DNA of 64,000 nucleotides, taken from assembly GCF_964204645.1 (NCBI RefSeq), contig NC_134029.1, positions 14,810,850 to 14,874,849 on the forward strand, written 5' to 3'. Positions 22,482 through 34,510 of the stretch are shown in pieces (position 1 is the stretch's first letter; each line of letters starts with the position of its first letter). The stretch comes from Tubulanus polymorphus. Its lineage: Eukaryota; Nemertea; Palaeonemertea; Tubulaniformes; Tubulanidae. The position numbers and the translations under genes are program-made. Under the pieces are notes generated by a model. The model saw nothing but the letters and a program-made list of their open reading frames with translations, ran no database searches and had not been told where the DNA came from.

Positions 22482-24060
22482 CATACTCGTAAAGTCTAAT
22501 TCGATTGATGAATTTATTTAAGAAGTTACATCAATTCTTAGTTAAACTTGGAAGAATGGAAAATAATGCCAGAGGGGTGGGGGGGGAAAGAAGATGAAAC
22601 TGAAACTAAGGTTTGATTCATTTCTGGTTATTAAGAATTTGGGCTTATAAGATTAGAAAAATTATAACATCAAATGAAATTAACTTTTCTGTCAGAAAAA
22701 CTTGACCCAATTTCCCAAGTAAATATAACATTGGTCTTTGGTCACCCTGGGTATCATAGGTCTGTTTACCAACGTCTGCTAAAAAGATTACTATTTTGAT
22801 TTAGATTAGTGTATCAAGAATTTTTTAATGGTTTAAACCACTTTGCAAAACCATAATGTAACCGACTTGGATGGTGAAATGAGACCGGTTTTTTGCAAGA
22901 TTGAAGAATTTTGACCTGGTTGATAATTTAGAAATTAGCTCCATTTGAAAATAAAAGGAAGACAAGAAGATTACTACGAATTTTTACCTTTATGATGTAG
23001 GTTATAAGATGGTAGTGAGTCGATGACGTCATTTTCGTGTCGCCACTTATAACTTGTTGGTGGGAGTTCAGAGGAAGATTGTCAAACGAATAAATACTTT
23101 AATCTTATTAATGCAGCGTGTAAAATTTCGCTTTTTAAAAATATTTCCCTAAATTATTAGAAAATGCCGATAGTAAGGCCGTGGGAAAGTTTTTATCGTT
23201 GAATGGGTGAATCACGGCGGCAGAGTGCACCTGTGATAAGGCGGAAATAGTTCCATGTGAAGACAAAGCTTTTAATTGATTAGACAGTTGGAAATGGTTT
23301 ATCAACTTTTTTCAACTATAGTGTTGCTATTTTCCCAATCAAATTGCTAGATTTCGCTCGTTTCTCATAAGTCAACACTTGTAAATCAAGTGTGATTTTG
23401 ATGTGTGTAGAGCTAGCTAGATACATCGTGACTAGCGTATTGAATAGTGGAATTGTAGGGTGGAATTATCTTGATTGTATCCATACAAAGTTTATCAAAG
23501 GTTAGTGTCATCAAATGGTCCATTACAGTCCATCTAATTATGTGGAGAGACACTCTTAACCGGCAAAACCGTAGTCTGTTTCGTTGGCCTACGTGACAGA
23601 CCCTGCTTGAGCGTTCGCTGCCGGGGCGCCGCTTCAAAGTTATGAATAAAGTATTATATTACTGATTGTCAATGACATACAACAAATAAACCTTTAAAGA
23701 AAGGTACCTAGTGTCTGACATTCTACTGCAAAATTCCGGATTGATTCACTGCATAGTTTTTCATAATGAGCATTTTAGTATATGAATCAATGAAGATGAT
23801 TGACAGACGCGGGTGCGGTTGTATCAGCTGTTGAAGACGTTCGATGTAAAAAATAATTTTAACCACGTGCGCGATGAGAACAGGGACATCAAACTAAGAA
23901 GCACTGAATTTTTTAATTACATGTGATTTGAATAGGCATCTGTGCTGGTTTTTCAAAAAGTTGAATCTTAATTGACTCCTATTGCATAGGCCTAAGCCAG
24001 GCCCTCTGGAATTGAATTGAATTCGACACAGTAATTCGCCTGTAATTTGCGATGAATCTT
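22482..24060. other. Intron sequence without recognised feature
   Basis: Short frames only (for example 23413-23637 minus). No repeat shared within the window was noticed and no exon-like frame with good borders was found. Confidence 0.5.
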
Positions 24061-25140
24061 TTTAGCCCACTTGGGACTTAAGTCCCAGCGGGCTATTGCG
24101 TTTACTTTTCGTCCGTCGTCCATTCGTCCGTCGTAGCGTCCGTCGTAGCGTCCGTCCGTCCGTAGACGGAATCCAGTTATTTTGGGAAGTTTTATTTTTT
24201 GAAGACGCTTCAAGGTAATGTCTTGATATTTGGTTTATACATGTATCTACCCTAGACACATCTTCAGCCCAAAAACTGGCCCTGTCAGAATCAAGATGGC
24301 TGACTAGCAGCCATTGTTGTTCGTCAAAATCAGCACTTTTTACACTTTTTGAACTTTTTGAGGGAAATTTTGAAGACACTTAAATCAATTACCTTGATCT
24401 TTCGTATATATTTGAATCCCTCAAGGGCCCATCATCATAAGAAAAATTGGGTCGATCGGACTCAAGATGGCCGTCCTATGACATTTTTAGTGCCCAAAAA
24501 TGTCAATTTTGGCCAAATTCTGAGTCCTGTAGCTACCTACTGGTTTGCCATTTCTCATTGCAATTTGTGAACGGTATTCTTTGGAAAGGGATGTTTTCAC
24601 CTGAGCCAGGTATTTTTGATCGGCCAATTATGACGCAATTGGCGGCCATCTTGGTACCATCAGTACTCATTCGTGGGTGGGAAAAAGTTTTTCCACATTA
24701 TATTGACACCTAAGCATATTTTGTTACCACAATCAATTGCAAAGTTGTAGCTCATGACATTGTCTATGATTGTGGTGAGTTTTAAGGACATTAGTTATTC
24801 TATATGGTCACCAGGGGGCGTTGAATAGTAGAATAACTTAGTATTTCCTTATTAGATTGGTACCTAGGCATATTTTGTTACCATGATCAATTGCAAAGTT
24901 GTAGTTTATGCCATGTTCTATGAATGTGGTGAGTTTCAAGGTCATTAGGTTTTGCATATGGTCACCAGGGGGCATTGAATTGTAGAATTACTTAGTATTT
25001 CCATATCAAATTGGTAACGAGGCATATTTTGTTATCACAATCAATTACAATTAGCTGCTGACGTGTTCTATGATTGAAGTGAGTTTCAAGGTCATTGGTT
25101 TTTGTATATGGTCACCATGGGGCGTTGAATATTGAAATTG
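24061..25140 (+). repeat. Repeat family A, most complete copy
   Basis: It starts with the hairpin at 24064-24094 and GTCCGTCGT tandem pieces (24110-24170). The body includes CATCTTCAGCCCAAAAACTG, AAAATTGGGTCGATCGGACT and GGCGGCCATCTTGG. The tail has three 150-bp tandem units. Short frames at 24349-24713 are part of the repeat and recur in the other copies, with stops. Confidence 0.82.
24708..25140 (+). repeat. Three tandem 150-bp units at the family A tail
   Basis: Each unit has CATATTTTGTTA(C/T)CA(C/T)(A/G)ATCAATT, AGTTGTAG, TCTATGAATGTGGTGAGTTT, CAAGGTCATT and TGGTCACCAGGGGGCGTTGAA. Confidence 0.8.
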
Positions 25141-25431
25141 TTAGATTGTTGAGCATTGGAAACCACTTCCCAAGTGGGCGTGGTGTCCCTGGACCCTTAG
25201 TTTAAAATTGGCTTGAAGATTGGGTCCGGGGAGATGTCCACCCCTATTGAAAAAAATGTCATTGGTGATCAAATATGGTTGCCATTGGGGTGGCCATCTT
25301 GAATTTCTTGTTTGCAGCCCGCAATTCTTGATGGATTTCCACAAAATTTGGCGTTGAATATTGAAATTGTTAGATTGTTGAGCATTTGAAACCACTTCCC
25401 AAGTGGGCGTGGTGTCCCTGGACCCCTAGTT
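25127..25431 (+). repeat. Two 78-bp direct repeats flanking a 150-bp block
   Basis: GTTGAATATTGAAATTGTTA to GTGTCCCTGGACCC(T/C)TAGTTTA occurs at 25127-25206 and at 25353-25432, nearly identical. The block between is a 4740-5240-type unit (GAGATGTCCACCCC, GGCCATCTTGAATTTCTTGT). Confidence 0.82.
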
Positions 25432-25779
25432 TACAACATCATTGCGAAACACCGCTGTTGTCTAGATCCACTGTGCTGATCAATAATATATATACATGCA
25501 ATAGTGCTGCGCGGGAAATCTATATTTAGAATCTTCAATTCATCCAACAAAGCATAGCCTACGTGCTCAGTAAAAGTTGTCATTGTTTTAATTCAGGCGC
25601 AATACGCTTGGCTTGAGTGATAGATTGGAAAGTTATAAAGGGGCTCCTCTTGCGACTCTTATTTATTATGAACATGTTCTTGTGATTTGGATACCGTCGG
25701 AGCCATCCTTTTCATGTACTCAAGATATAAACAACAAACGATCAACCGCATGGCAGCAGTCTTATTTTGTCATTGGAAA

Positions 25780-26000
25780 ATGAGCCTCAGATGCGCCAAA
25801 AACTCCTTGAAATTTCAAAATTTTCTTGGGGGAGGTTCCCCAAACCCCCCATTAGGGGCTTAGCACCTTCGGTGCTCGCGGCTGCTAGTTTGCCTCTAAT
25901 ACTTCATTTCAAATTTTTCTGCGTTTTTTAAACGCCTCTGTTTTCATCCTTGTCATCTACTGCATCATAAGGTATAAGGCCCGTGGGCCTCTTGTTTAAT
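25780..26000 (+). repeat. Dispersed repeat ending in GGCCCGTGGGCC plus TCTTGTTT
   Basis: The first part is related to 2640-2880. The end hairpin is at 25978-25989. Bases 25440-25780 show nothing recognisable. Confidence 0.6.
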
Positions 26001-26519
26001 TACGGTGCCTTACAAGAAAAAAATGGAAGACTCGATGAAATGCCAATCGTAAAATCATTTTCTGCTAGAAAAAAAATTATCAGCAGGAAAATTTAAATGT
26101 CAATACAAAAATATTGTTTCTAATCCTCCTGGAATATTGAGTACCGGGAATCTACGGCCCAATTGCAGCGGTACCGAATTCCTTATTTGGCAAAAGAAGG
26201 GGCGGCGGAGACAAATGTTTTTGCTGACCGCAATGTTGCTGCTACTCGAGCGAGACGTGCCGCACTGCCGTGAAATTTTCAAAAAGTTTTAACCTCGTTC
26301 ACATCCCTGGCATATGGTCACTGGCTTGAAAATAAACTTTTTGAGAAAGTTCCTGCAGTTAAATGGCTGTTAATTTGGCATAACATGGGCTGTGAATGGC
26401 AGTGAATTTAGGTTAACAGCAGAAGAATGAACCCTGATTGTTGCCAATCATATGTTCAATGATTAGTGATAACTATATCTTTCGAATTTGATAGTTTTCT
26501 TTGCCAACTAATTTTTCAG

Positions 26520-26718
26520 ATCTCCCAGTTAGCTCTCCATTGTTACAAGCTGTTGTAAAAACACTTGAAAGATGGGAAGATATTTTGCACCTCAAACTGG
26601 AACTATTTTCTGGACCACCTGATGACTTCATTCCTGGTTGTTTAGTCGACCATGATATTGATGGACCATTTACTGATAAATACAAAACCATGCTTGACCC
26701 TAATCATTCACCATTCAC
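26520..26718 (+). CDS. DMXL: DMXL exon 4
   Basis: The acceptor is ttttcag and the donor gtaagt. The peptide has LPVSSPLLQAVVKTLERWED, then a GPPDDFIPG loop and a DKYKTMLDPNHSPF segment, all in the order known for DMXL. It begins with two bases and ends with two bases of a split Thr codon, consistent with exons 3 and 5. Confidence 0.85.
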
Positions 26719-27022
26719 GTAAGTATAGTAACTAGAATTTTCACTCGGCTGGGGAACTTGTTCGGCAAAATAATCCCGAGTCATCTCAGCGTTCAATTTG
26801 ATATAATCTCTTTATTATCAGGTCGGCTTCCAACCGAGACAAATGCTCAGTACAAACCACCAACTAAAATTCTATCTAAAAAGTGCTTCTTTGATTCTAT
26901 ATCGACTCTGCATTATATCTTCCTGCATAGTAACAAAAGCTTGGTATGAAAACAAAGGTGACAGACAATGCGTAATTTGAGCAAAACATGATATTTTGGT
27001 TAAAATAAAGAAATATATTTTT

Positions 27023-28630
27023 AGCATTGGTTGACCTCTATGATGTCATGCCAATGCTAGTAATTGGATCGAAAATAGTAGTACGAAAAAATTGCGCCGA
27101 CTCTTCTAATTTTCATAGTAACTTCTAATTGTCACTCCGTTCACGTAAAACATTAGAAACAGCTGAAAATTACTAAAAAAAAATGTTTCAATTATTCCCC
27201 ACAACATAGCGTCGCCAGATTTAATGCTCCAAAAAGTTATTCGATCGCATTTTTCTCGTTCATTATCTGGTTGATGAGAGCGGGTTAAACAATCGCGTAG
27301 CGATATGTCCGCATTGACATTGGCAGTATAGAATGGGGAACAGCCTCTTCTGAATAAAAAAACATAAAATTATGTACCTCCGGTTTATAAATATCACAGT
27401 GTTTGGATATCACTGTTATTCCAACTATCAGTATCCATGCGATTATTTGGGATTAATTCTCAGCGTCAGAACACGTATTTCTTGAGCAGTGGAACGGCAG
27501 CCTACTCGTGACTGAAACCTGTATGTGATCATGCGGGAATGCCTTTACTAAAGTTAAAACCATTTCATGATGACACGAAACATCAAACAGTAAACGGTAG
27601 GCTACCACCATGATACGATATCACCAATAAAGATAGATCATTTTATTCAATTTTACCAGAGTTGTTTATTGGAGGAAAATATCATTGTAAAGTACGCCGA
27701 GAACAACCATGTTGTATCATCAATCAGTTGACTGACATTGTAAAATTCGATTCGGCTATATTCTAATATAAGTTTTCACTTTAGGACGCCCTAAATGCGT
27801 TAAACAACAGTGATTGAATTTACGCGTTGTTTGTCGTAAATTGCAATATTGCGATGGTTATTTGCCGCTGCTGTAGTTTTTTGGAATTGAATCGAGCGGC
27901 CTTGGTAGCTCAGTGAGATAAGGCGTGATGCTGTTGAATCCACTATCTGCTCCCACGAAACATATCATGAGTGACAAGTAGGTTCGAGTCCTGCTGGCTG
28001 CGAACAGTGTGCGGGCAACACTTCAAAGGCCGTACCGTCGTGAGGTTAAATGAACAATCCAATTGGAATAGTCTTGGGAAACCAAGATCCAAACAACGTA
28101 CGTAAAGCCAAACAAACAAAAAGACAAACAAACAATCATCAGCCGGCCTCAGTGACACCAACGCCGGCATCCTTCTCTGCGACGTTTTGCATGCGTACAT
28201 GCATCAGAGCTTGGAGCTCTAAGATCAGAGGGTCTTGCAATTGCATTCAGAAAAATCGTTCTGTTTTAGTTTTCATTATTCAGTGGGGCCTAACAGTTCA
28301 TGCGTAAAAATGGGTTTTTGTATCCAAATCTTGATTGATATAAACATCTTGGCTGGGACAAGATGGAAAACATCAGAATAAACTAGTTTCGTCTTTTTAA
28401 CAGAATCGCATTAATGAGGTTTAACAGTACAAATAGCCTAGGCTAAATCGTTCGGCAGAAAATAAATTCATTTTCAGGAATAAAATTGCACTAGACAAAT
28501 AGACCTTTAAGTCTGTGGTCCTCCCAATCAACATCGTCATAGAAGACTTGCCGGCAGATGTAAAACATTATAACCACTTAATACCACAGTATAATCTACC
28601 AATGCTTCAAGGCCCATGGGCCTCTCGTTT
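27023..28630 (+). repeat. Family L copy 1 (with a SINE insertion)
   Basis: It begins with AGCATTGG..CCAATGCT and ends with GGCCCATGGGCC plus TCTCGTTT (28611-28630). Aligned blocks with 45388-49301 include GACACGAAACATCAAACA, TTTTATTCAATTTTACCAGA, CAATCAGTTGACTGACA, TATTGCGATGGTTATTTGCC and TTGCCGGCAGATGTAAAACA. It acts as the empty-site reference for three insertions in the other copy. No coding frame was recognised. Confidence 0.85.
27896..28138 (+). mobile_element. tRNA-derived SINE
   Basis: The head has A box TAGCTCAGTGAG (27906-27917) and B box GGTTCGAGTCC (27981-27991). GCGGCC (27896) can pair with GGCTGC (27996) like an acceptor stem. The A-B spacing is stretched to about 63 bases by an insert in the anticodon region. 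A unique body and an AAAC-rich tail (28108-28136) follow. The other L copy lacks it at 48833. A true tRNA gene is unlikely because of the insert and the SINE body. Confidence 0.75.
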
Positions 28631-28639
28631 CAATTCATT

Positions 28640-29830
28640 ACAAGACAATAATAATTTGATGCAGATAATGCATACTGCAACGGCTCAGCTTCTGGAATGC
28701 AAATGAGTCAGTCCGCGAATCATCAGGTAGTATCTGCTGTCGTACCGCACCATTAAGTTTTTTAAACCCTTTACATGGGGGCCAGTAGCAGAATCTTTCT
28801 TTCTCACTCTCTGCATCAGACCATCGGGACCATCAAATTCGACAATTAAGGAAGCCATGATCTGAAAATGTTTTTAAACAAATCCACGAATTAATGTGTC
28901 TTACGTGTGTTAACCCATTAGCACTCAGGAATTGCACTCAGGAATTGCACTATGTAGTGTCAATAACTCCTCAGAAATGCACTATGTAGTGTCAATAACT
29001 CCTCAGAAAATTTGAGGTAAAATCTAAGTTCATCACGATACCAAATAGCTCATTTGCTGTTTATTTCCATGTACTGCAAGTTAGTTTCATTTTGCAGTAA
29101 ATAGTCAAGCCTTTCATATGATATATGATTTGATGAGGTGGGCCTCCAAAATCATGTCCTTTTGGCCCCCAAAATTCATCCAAACTTACTTGGATTTGAA
29201 AAGAGCGCTCAGATGTGTCATGTTCAAACTCAAAATACTCGAGAAATTGAAATAGGAGGATGTTGATTCCTGTTCGGCATTTCGAGGACTTAGGTGTGTA
29301 ATTTATCCTAAGCTATTGGGCTCGAATCCCACTATAACCATTTTTGTGCAGCATACGAAAAAAAAGTACAAAACAAAATTAATTTTGATGAATTATTTGA
29401 TGCCTGCAAAAAAATGTAGAATTTTTGGGATAGGCTTATGTGGAATTGCAAATTTGAAATCGAAGTTTTAAGAAATTTGGGGAATTATGAGATTTGGCAA
29501 TTGGGTAGGTGATACAGAGTCTTCAACTGCAGTAGTGGTTTAATTTTTTTTTGGAGAATTGTCAATAATTGATAACTTGTCACTTCATTCACTTTTGCCT
29601 AAAAGCTGGTCTGCAACTTCATTTTGCCTCCATGGTTGAGGAAAGCTCTTCTGATGTCTGCTTCATCATGACTTTGGCTGTCACTCGATATCCTCTCAAG
29701 TCTGGATTTAAGTTGACATTGTCATTTAGAATAACTATGTTATTCTGTATGAATTTCGCATGTGTCTTGTATGTTGTATTTTTAGGGTTTTGTGTTACTT
29801 CACAGAAAACCCTATTGAGATTCGCGTGTT
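28640..29830. other. Intron sequence with one small tandem repeat
   Basis: GCACTATGTAGTGTCAATAA plus CTCCTCAGAAA is duplicated in tandem at 28944-29012, with GCACTCAGGAATT doubled just before. The motif GGCTCGAATCC at 29318-29328 is a possible isolated B box. A 94-codon frame at 29569-29853 is unrecognised. Confidence 0.45.
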
Positions 29831-29833
29831 TCT

Positions 29834-30500
29834 TATTATTAGGCCAGTCGTAGGCTGAGCCTATTACTATACAAATGGAGCGAATTTAAATGACATGGTT
29901 TCCACACAAAAGGCTCTTTTGCTTGCCAAGTGAGGGCATATTCGAACAAATCACGTATTTAAGCGTAATCCATTCTCGGAATCGTAGCGAGCAGAATTTT
30001 GAAATAGGGTCTCATAAAAATGTTTTCTGCATTTTTCACGAAAGTTAAATCGGGAAAATTTCAATTTTTATCAGCCAATCAGGAAGTTGTGTCTTCCCTG
30101 TGATTGGTTTATCTGAAAATATCAGCAGCTGTTCACGTGAATTATCGCGATTTCATTACTGGCGCTTTTGCGCATGACGTCATGTATCAACACGCGACAA
30201 TACTTCCGCGTTCGCTACGTGTTCGCTGATTGGCCCATTTACTGGGAAATTCCACAGAAGCCTAATGTGGTTTGTTACAAGCGCTGTGATTGGCCCGACC
30301 CGATTCCGGCATGGCTTTAGCTTAGTGGGTTCGAATCCCTTGACGGGTGAAGATGATGGATCCTATCAATATCTATTGAAACAAATAAGTTTCCCGGTTG
30401 GGCAGCCGCGGATATCTACCGGAAGTGTTCCGGTTCGATATTTCGAGGTTTCTTTGAATTTTGGAGTGATATTGAAATCCGGTAAATACCAGCGGTAGAT
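29834..30500 (+). repeat. Family S copy 2
   Basis: Similar to 5243-5545 through the first 300 bp (TAGGCTGAGCCTATTACTAT, GGAGCGAATTTAAATGACAT). The remainder is GC-richer and holds a possible degraded tRNA-like segment at 30310-30345 (TAGCTTAGTGGGTTCGAATCC, A- and B-box-like motifs abutting). Confidence 0.6.
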
Positions 30501-30801
30501 TGTGAAAACCCATTGCATGATATTTGTATTACTTAATCAACGAAAAGCGTCGGGGCCGCGCCAGGAGTTTTCGTGATTCAAGTAGCGCAATAGCCTACTT
30601 CTTCGTGTTCGTCCACCTCAATTTTCACTCCGCCGATCTCTGACACGGCTCTGTCCCCGTCGGCGCTGTGATTGCACTTTCGTACCACCAAAATTTTTTA
30701 TTTCTATATCAGGGAGGTCTGGAGAATAAAAAAGTCAAAATTTGGATATCACATAGGCCTGATTTCATCGAATAAGTCGACCATGGTCGTTACGTTTCCG
30801 T

Positions 30802-31258
30802 GCTTATTACCACCTAAAACCGTCTGAACAATTTTGTCACAACCAACATTTCAACAGAGGGTATTTTTGACCAGGCAATTATGACGCACTTGGCAGCCAT
30901 CTTGGGGTCATCAGTACTCATTCGTAGGTGGAAAAAAAGTTTTTCCACATCATAATTGATACTTAAGCATATTTTGCTACTATAATCAATTGGAAAGTTG
31001 TAGCTCATGACATGTTCTATGATCGAGGTGAGTTTCAAGCTCATTGGTTTTTTTATGGCCACCAGGGGGCGTTGAACAATACAATAACTTAGTATTTCTA
31101 TATTACATTCGTTCCTGCTGTCTGTGTTAACACACGATTTTACTATGTAAATGATATTGAGCAGGGAGTGTATATTGATAAATATAACCCACAGATTACA
31201 TCATTTATAAAAAGCAAATCTGACAGGCTGGCCATTGTGCCCCTTGGGGCTCTTGTTA
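30802..31258 (+). repeat. Window-start element fragment joined to family A 3' part and its tail
   Basis: Bases 30802-30854 equal positions 2-53. Then family A resumes at GAGGGTATTTTTGACCAGGC and runs to GCCCCTTGGGGC plus TCTTGTTA, nearly identical to 1870-2276. A head and a tail from two repeats are therefore joined here as a chimera. Confidence 0.75.
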
Positions 31259-31800
31259 TTACTTTGTCACACTATTTTCACTAAAAGAACATAGGCTTTT
31301 TTACCTTGCCACAGTTGCCAATACAATCTGTATGATATCCTTCAGCTCACTTCGATCTACAAATACTCTGTGCGTATTATCATGAATCAACGTTACAAAA
31401 GCACTTTCGGGCCGTAAACATCAAAAATTGGGCCCTATTCAATGAGACCACATGTTTTTCTGAGTCGTCATCCCGAAATCCAACGTAGGTTGCTCGTCAC
31501 TTCGATTATCAATTCAAGTGTAAATAAACAAATTAATTGCCGCAAGACGTTACATTCAGCCGCGGTCCTCAAACAGTAAATTTTGACAATTAGCCATTTT
31601 CTTCATCAGTACACTTAACCGACCAACAGTATATAATTTACTGCTCTAAATATTATAAGCTTTGTCAAGCTGGAAAGATCGATGAATCAACTTGTGTCTT
31701 TACATCCTCGTTCCGCGGAACCGCTGCGGGGTTCTCTTGCCATGAGAATCAAAGCAAGTACATATAAATTTATTACACAGCCATCTCAAAATGGTCACTT
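31259..31800 (+). repeat. Family U copy 1
   Basis: Similar to 58645-59130: ACATAGGCTTTTTTAC, CAGCTCACTTCGATCTACAA, GAATCAACGTTACAAAAGCA, GGGCCGTAAACATC and ACATTCAGCCGCGG. No frame was recognised. Confidence 0.75.
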
Positions 31801-32771
31801 TTCAATAGTTGACTTTTAGGAACGATGTGTTTTGAGAGTAGCTGCTATGGTAGGAGTTACTATCACAAAGTCACTGTTTACAGACAGGTGGTTTTACAGT
31901 CACCTCTACTGCTAGTGTGCACTATCGAAACCAGATGTTTTAAAATGGTCACTTTTCTATAGTAGACTCTTCGAAACAGCCACTATATAAAACCAACCGA
32001 ATTGAAAGGAATACTATTTCAGAGTGACTGTTTTGAAATGAATACTACTGGAAAAGTAGCCGATATCGTTAATTGCTTATTGTTCTCAAGTGGCTACTAA
32101 GTAGAAGTAGACGTTTGGGCTCAAAAGTGCGATAGACATGTTCTTGGATTCCGCCTTTCATATTATCTGTGCCATCATAACACTGTCCTCTACAGTCAAC
32201 GATCTCAAGATGAAGATTACCAACTGCCTCTTGGAGCAAGTCAGCCAATTGCTTACCAGTTGTACTGCTGCATCTGATGAAACCTATAAACGACTCTTAT
32301 ATTTCCATTTTAGAATCCACGTAGCACAAAATTAAAGCCATTTGTTCTAGGTTACCACAGTCCTGTGTTTCATCAGCAATGATTGAAAAGAAAAGAAACA
32401 CGTATCTCAGTGACAAGCTGGCTCAATCCATTAACGAATACACTCTATTATATCATATTGGATTGTTTTAGAACGATATGAGGCATTCTTTGGGACAACT
32501 TTGAAATGATTGGCAAGTACCTGGTCACCAGCTTCACAATGAAATTCTAACAGCTTTTTGAATCTTAAGATGCTTGGCATCTTCCCGATGACCTCATAGT
32601 GCTATGTATTGTTTTCCACAAAAAACTACAGTTTTCACAAGAGAAACAAGCACTAATCGATTTCTGGCAATGACATGTTGATTCCTCATTTACACTAAAG
32701 GTATGACCAAAGAAAACACATGATCGGCAAAACGCTCCAGATAGTTTTTGAGTGTATGCCAGCCAGGGGTA

Positions 32772-33467
32772 CCGTATTTTCCGGTGTACAAGTCGACCTG
32801 GTGTATAAGTCGAGGTCAAATTTTCAGTTTAAAAAGTTGTGCTAGGGCTATAGTCGGTGTATAAGTCGAGTCGCTTCTTCATGTGTTTACATATGTCACA
32901 TTGAAAACAGTGCCGATGTCATCCTCATAGTAGTTGTGAGTCTTTACCACTGTTTGCATTATTAAATCATTGGGATCTGTTGTTTCTAATACTAAATTAC
33001 CGGATTAGTGCTCATTGTTTGTTTGTATCCACGTGTTGAATGTATAGTGTATACATTGAATGCCGTGCGCCTGTAGTCTAGTATTAGACTGTAGTCTAGT
33101 ATTAGACTGTAGTCTAGTATTAGACTGCTGTGTATTGATTATTGGCACGCTGCCACAGCATCGCGGCTTATATAAACACTGTACAATGAATATACGCGGT
33201 TTTCTTTCTTTTTTGATTTTTAACATTAGTTAATTTTGAAACATTTCCAAACTATAAGAAACTATTTTTATCAACATCCTAAATTCAAATTGGTATATGA
33301 GTGTAGCCTAACATAAATTTATATTCCATTTCATCATGGCGACCTTGAACTCTAAACATCGTCAGTTTAAAACGATATCGAAAGTGTAGCCGGTGTATAA
33401 GTCGACCTACGTTTTTTGGACATGATTTTTGGTCTCAAAAACTCGACTTATACACCTGAAAATACGG
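32772..33467. mobile_element. 696-bp TIR element (GTATAAGTCG type) inserted in the hAT frame
   Basis: The left CCGTATTTTCCGGTGTACAA and right TTATACACCTGAAAATACGG ends are inverted, with TA on both sides (32770-32771, 33468-33469). It includes an 18-bp triple tandem (33076-33128). It is an inverted relative of 45724-47453. Without the element and one TA the hAT reading frame is continuous (see findings). Confidence 0.92.
33076..33128. repeat. 18-bp minisatellite, three units
   Basis: GTAGTCTAGTATTAGACT occurs three times in tandem; each unit is a near-palindrome (AGTCTAGTATTAGACT). The related element at 47205-47222 has a single unit. Confidence 0.9.
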
Positions 33468-33759
33468 TAGTCCTGCAACCACGATTGCCTAAATGACCGC
33501 TTTCCAGTTTTTGGAAAGACATATGTAGCAGGAGGGATCCACAATCTGTTTAAACATACATATTTCTCAGCATCGCTCATCGTGGGCACGGTTTCAATAA
33601 AAAATCCTATGTCGTAAGTAGATATTGTCGGGCATTCTGCTGTGACCAGTTTCCCACTGGTTCCCTGCTCGGCTTCTAGTACAGTTGCCCTGCTATTTTC
33701 ATCATGCGTTTTCGAGCTCGGTTTCGGTATATTTTCTGACGTTTTTGCCATACATGTAT

Positions 33760-34380
33760 CACTATGAACTACAAGTACGAAAAAAAAAGTTTGACTAAGG
33801 CCCTATCTTGTGATATAAACCGAAGGACAGGTTACCTTATGAGTGGACGTGATCGGGGTACACAACTTCTTTAGGTCTCAGATTGTGCCAGGACAAGCCT
33901 GCTTGATGACATTTTAATCCTTTAGGACGCTTTAAGCCTACGAAAGATCAATAACATATTTACCTGCGTCAAAACGCTTTGCCTTGGTGAAAAAACAATC
34001 GATAGTTGCCTGGCATATTGCGGCCACCATGCAGACGATGCGTGCCAACGGACAGACCCACGTGGCAGCTAGAGAGGGGTGTCCAGTAAGCAAAATTCGA
34101 AAACTGAACCAACAACCCATAGTACAAAAGAGGTATTTTTGTTGAACCATTATAGCGTATATAATTAGACAAAAACTACGACCTGAGAGGGTAATTGCGC
34201 ATCTGATATTTGTAGGATCAGTGTAAAGTAAACCTTTGTCTTTTCATATGCTTGTAGTGTTTTGGCAACTTTTTAATTTTTTTAAGCAGCTCTGACTGTC
34301 GCACTTGGGGCAATTGCGACAGCGTGGATCCGCACCTGCCCCAACCAGCCTGCCAATACAACAACCAGCCGGTTACAAAA
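33760..34380. other. Sequence upstream of the hAT frame
   Basis: A minus frame at 33938-34150 ends ..AKRFDAGKYVIDLS, slightly like the N-terminus of ZMYM/hAT proteins, but too short to claim. Nothing else was recognised. Confidence 0.3.
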
Positions 34381-34384
34381 CCAT

Positions 34385-34510
34385 TGAAAGCATGAAACCT
34401 GATGTGAGAGTAGGTTTATCGGTTTTTACCTAACCAATGATTCTTACAAAGTCGAAGAACAATTAAGTAAACTCACTTTGCTTACCCCAGGGGGACATAC
34501 ATGGCATTGT
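34385..34510 (+). repeat. Copy of the 13990-14180 repeat
   Basis: Shares CCAATGATTCTTACAA, GAACAATTAAGTAAAC and TTTGCTTACCCC.GG. Confidence 0.6.

Larger units (their letters stand above)
32100..33751 (-). pseudogene. hAT-family transposase with TTF zinc finger, split by a TIR element
   Basis: Reading leftward from 33751, the frame begins MAKTSENIPKP and has YDIGFFIE, MSDAEKYVCLNRLWIPPATY and RSFRQSWLQDY. It is then cut by the TIR element at 32772-33467 and resumes with PWLAYTQKLSGAFCRSCVFF (TTF-type finger, Cys pairs). Next come a FKKLLEFHCEAGD region, NHF..VPKNASY, SKTIQYDIIECI and a decayed DUF4371-like stretch including VSSDAAV and CRGQ, with stops and frameshifts, until about 32100. The order matches ZMYM/52-kDa-repressor-like hAT transposases. 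The catalytic C-terminal domain and dimerisation end are absent. Confidence 0.85.

Noticed and set aside
30283-30355. tRNA gene
   Set aside because: The A- and B-box-like motifs abut, leaving no room for a cloverleaf.
33938-34172. N-terminal exon of the hAT transposase
   Set aside because: Only a few residues look similar, and there is no splice or frame link to the main frame.
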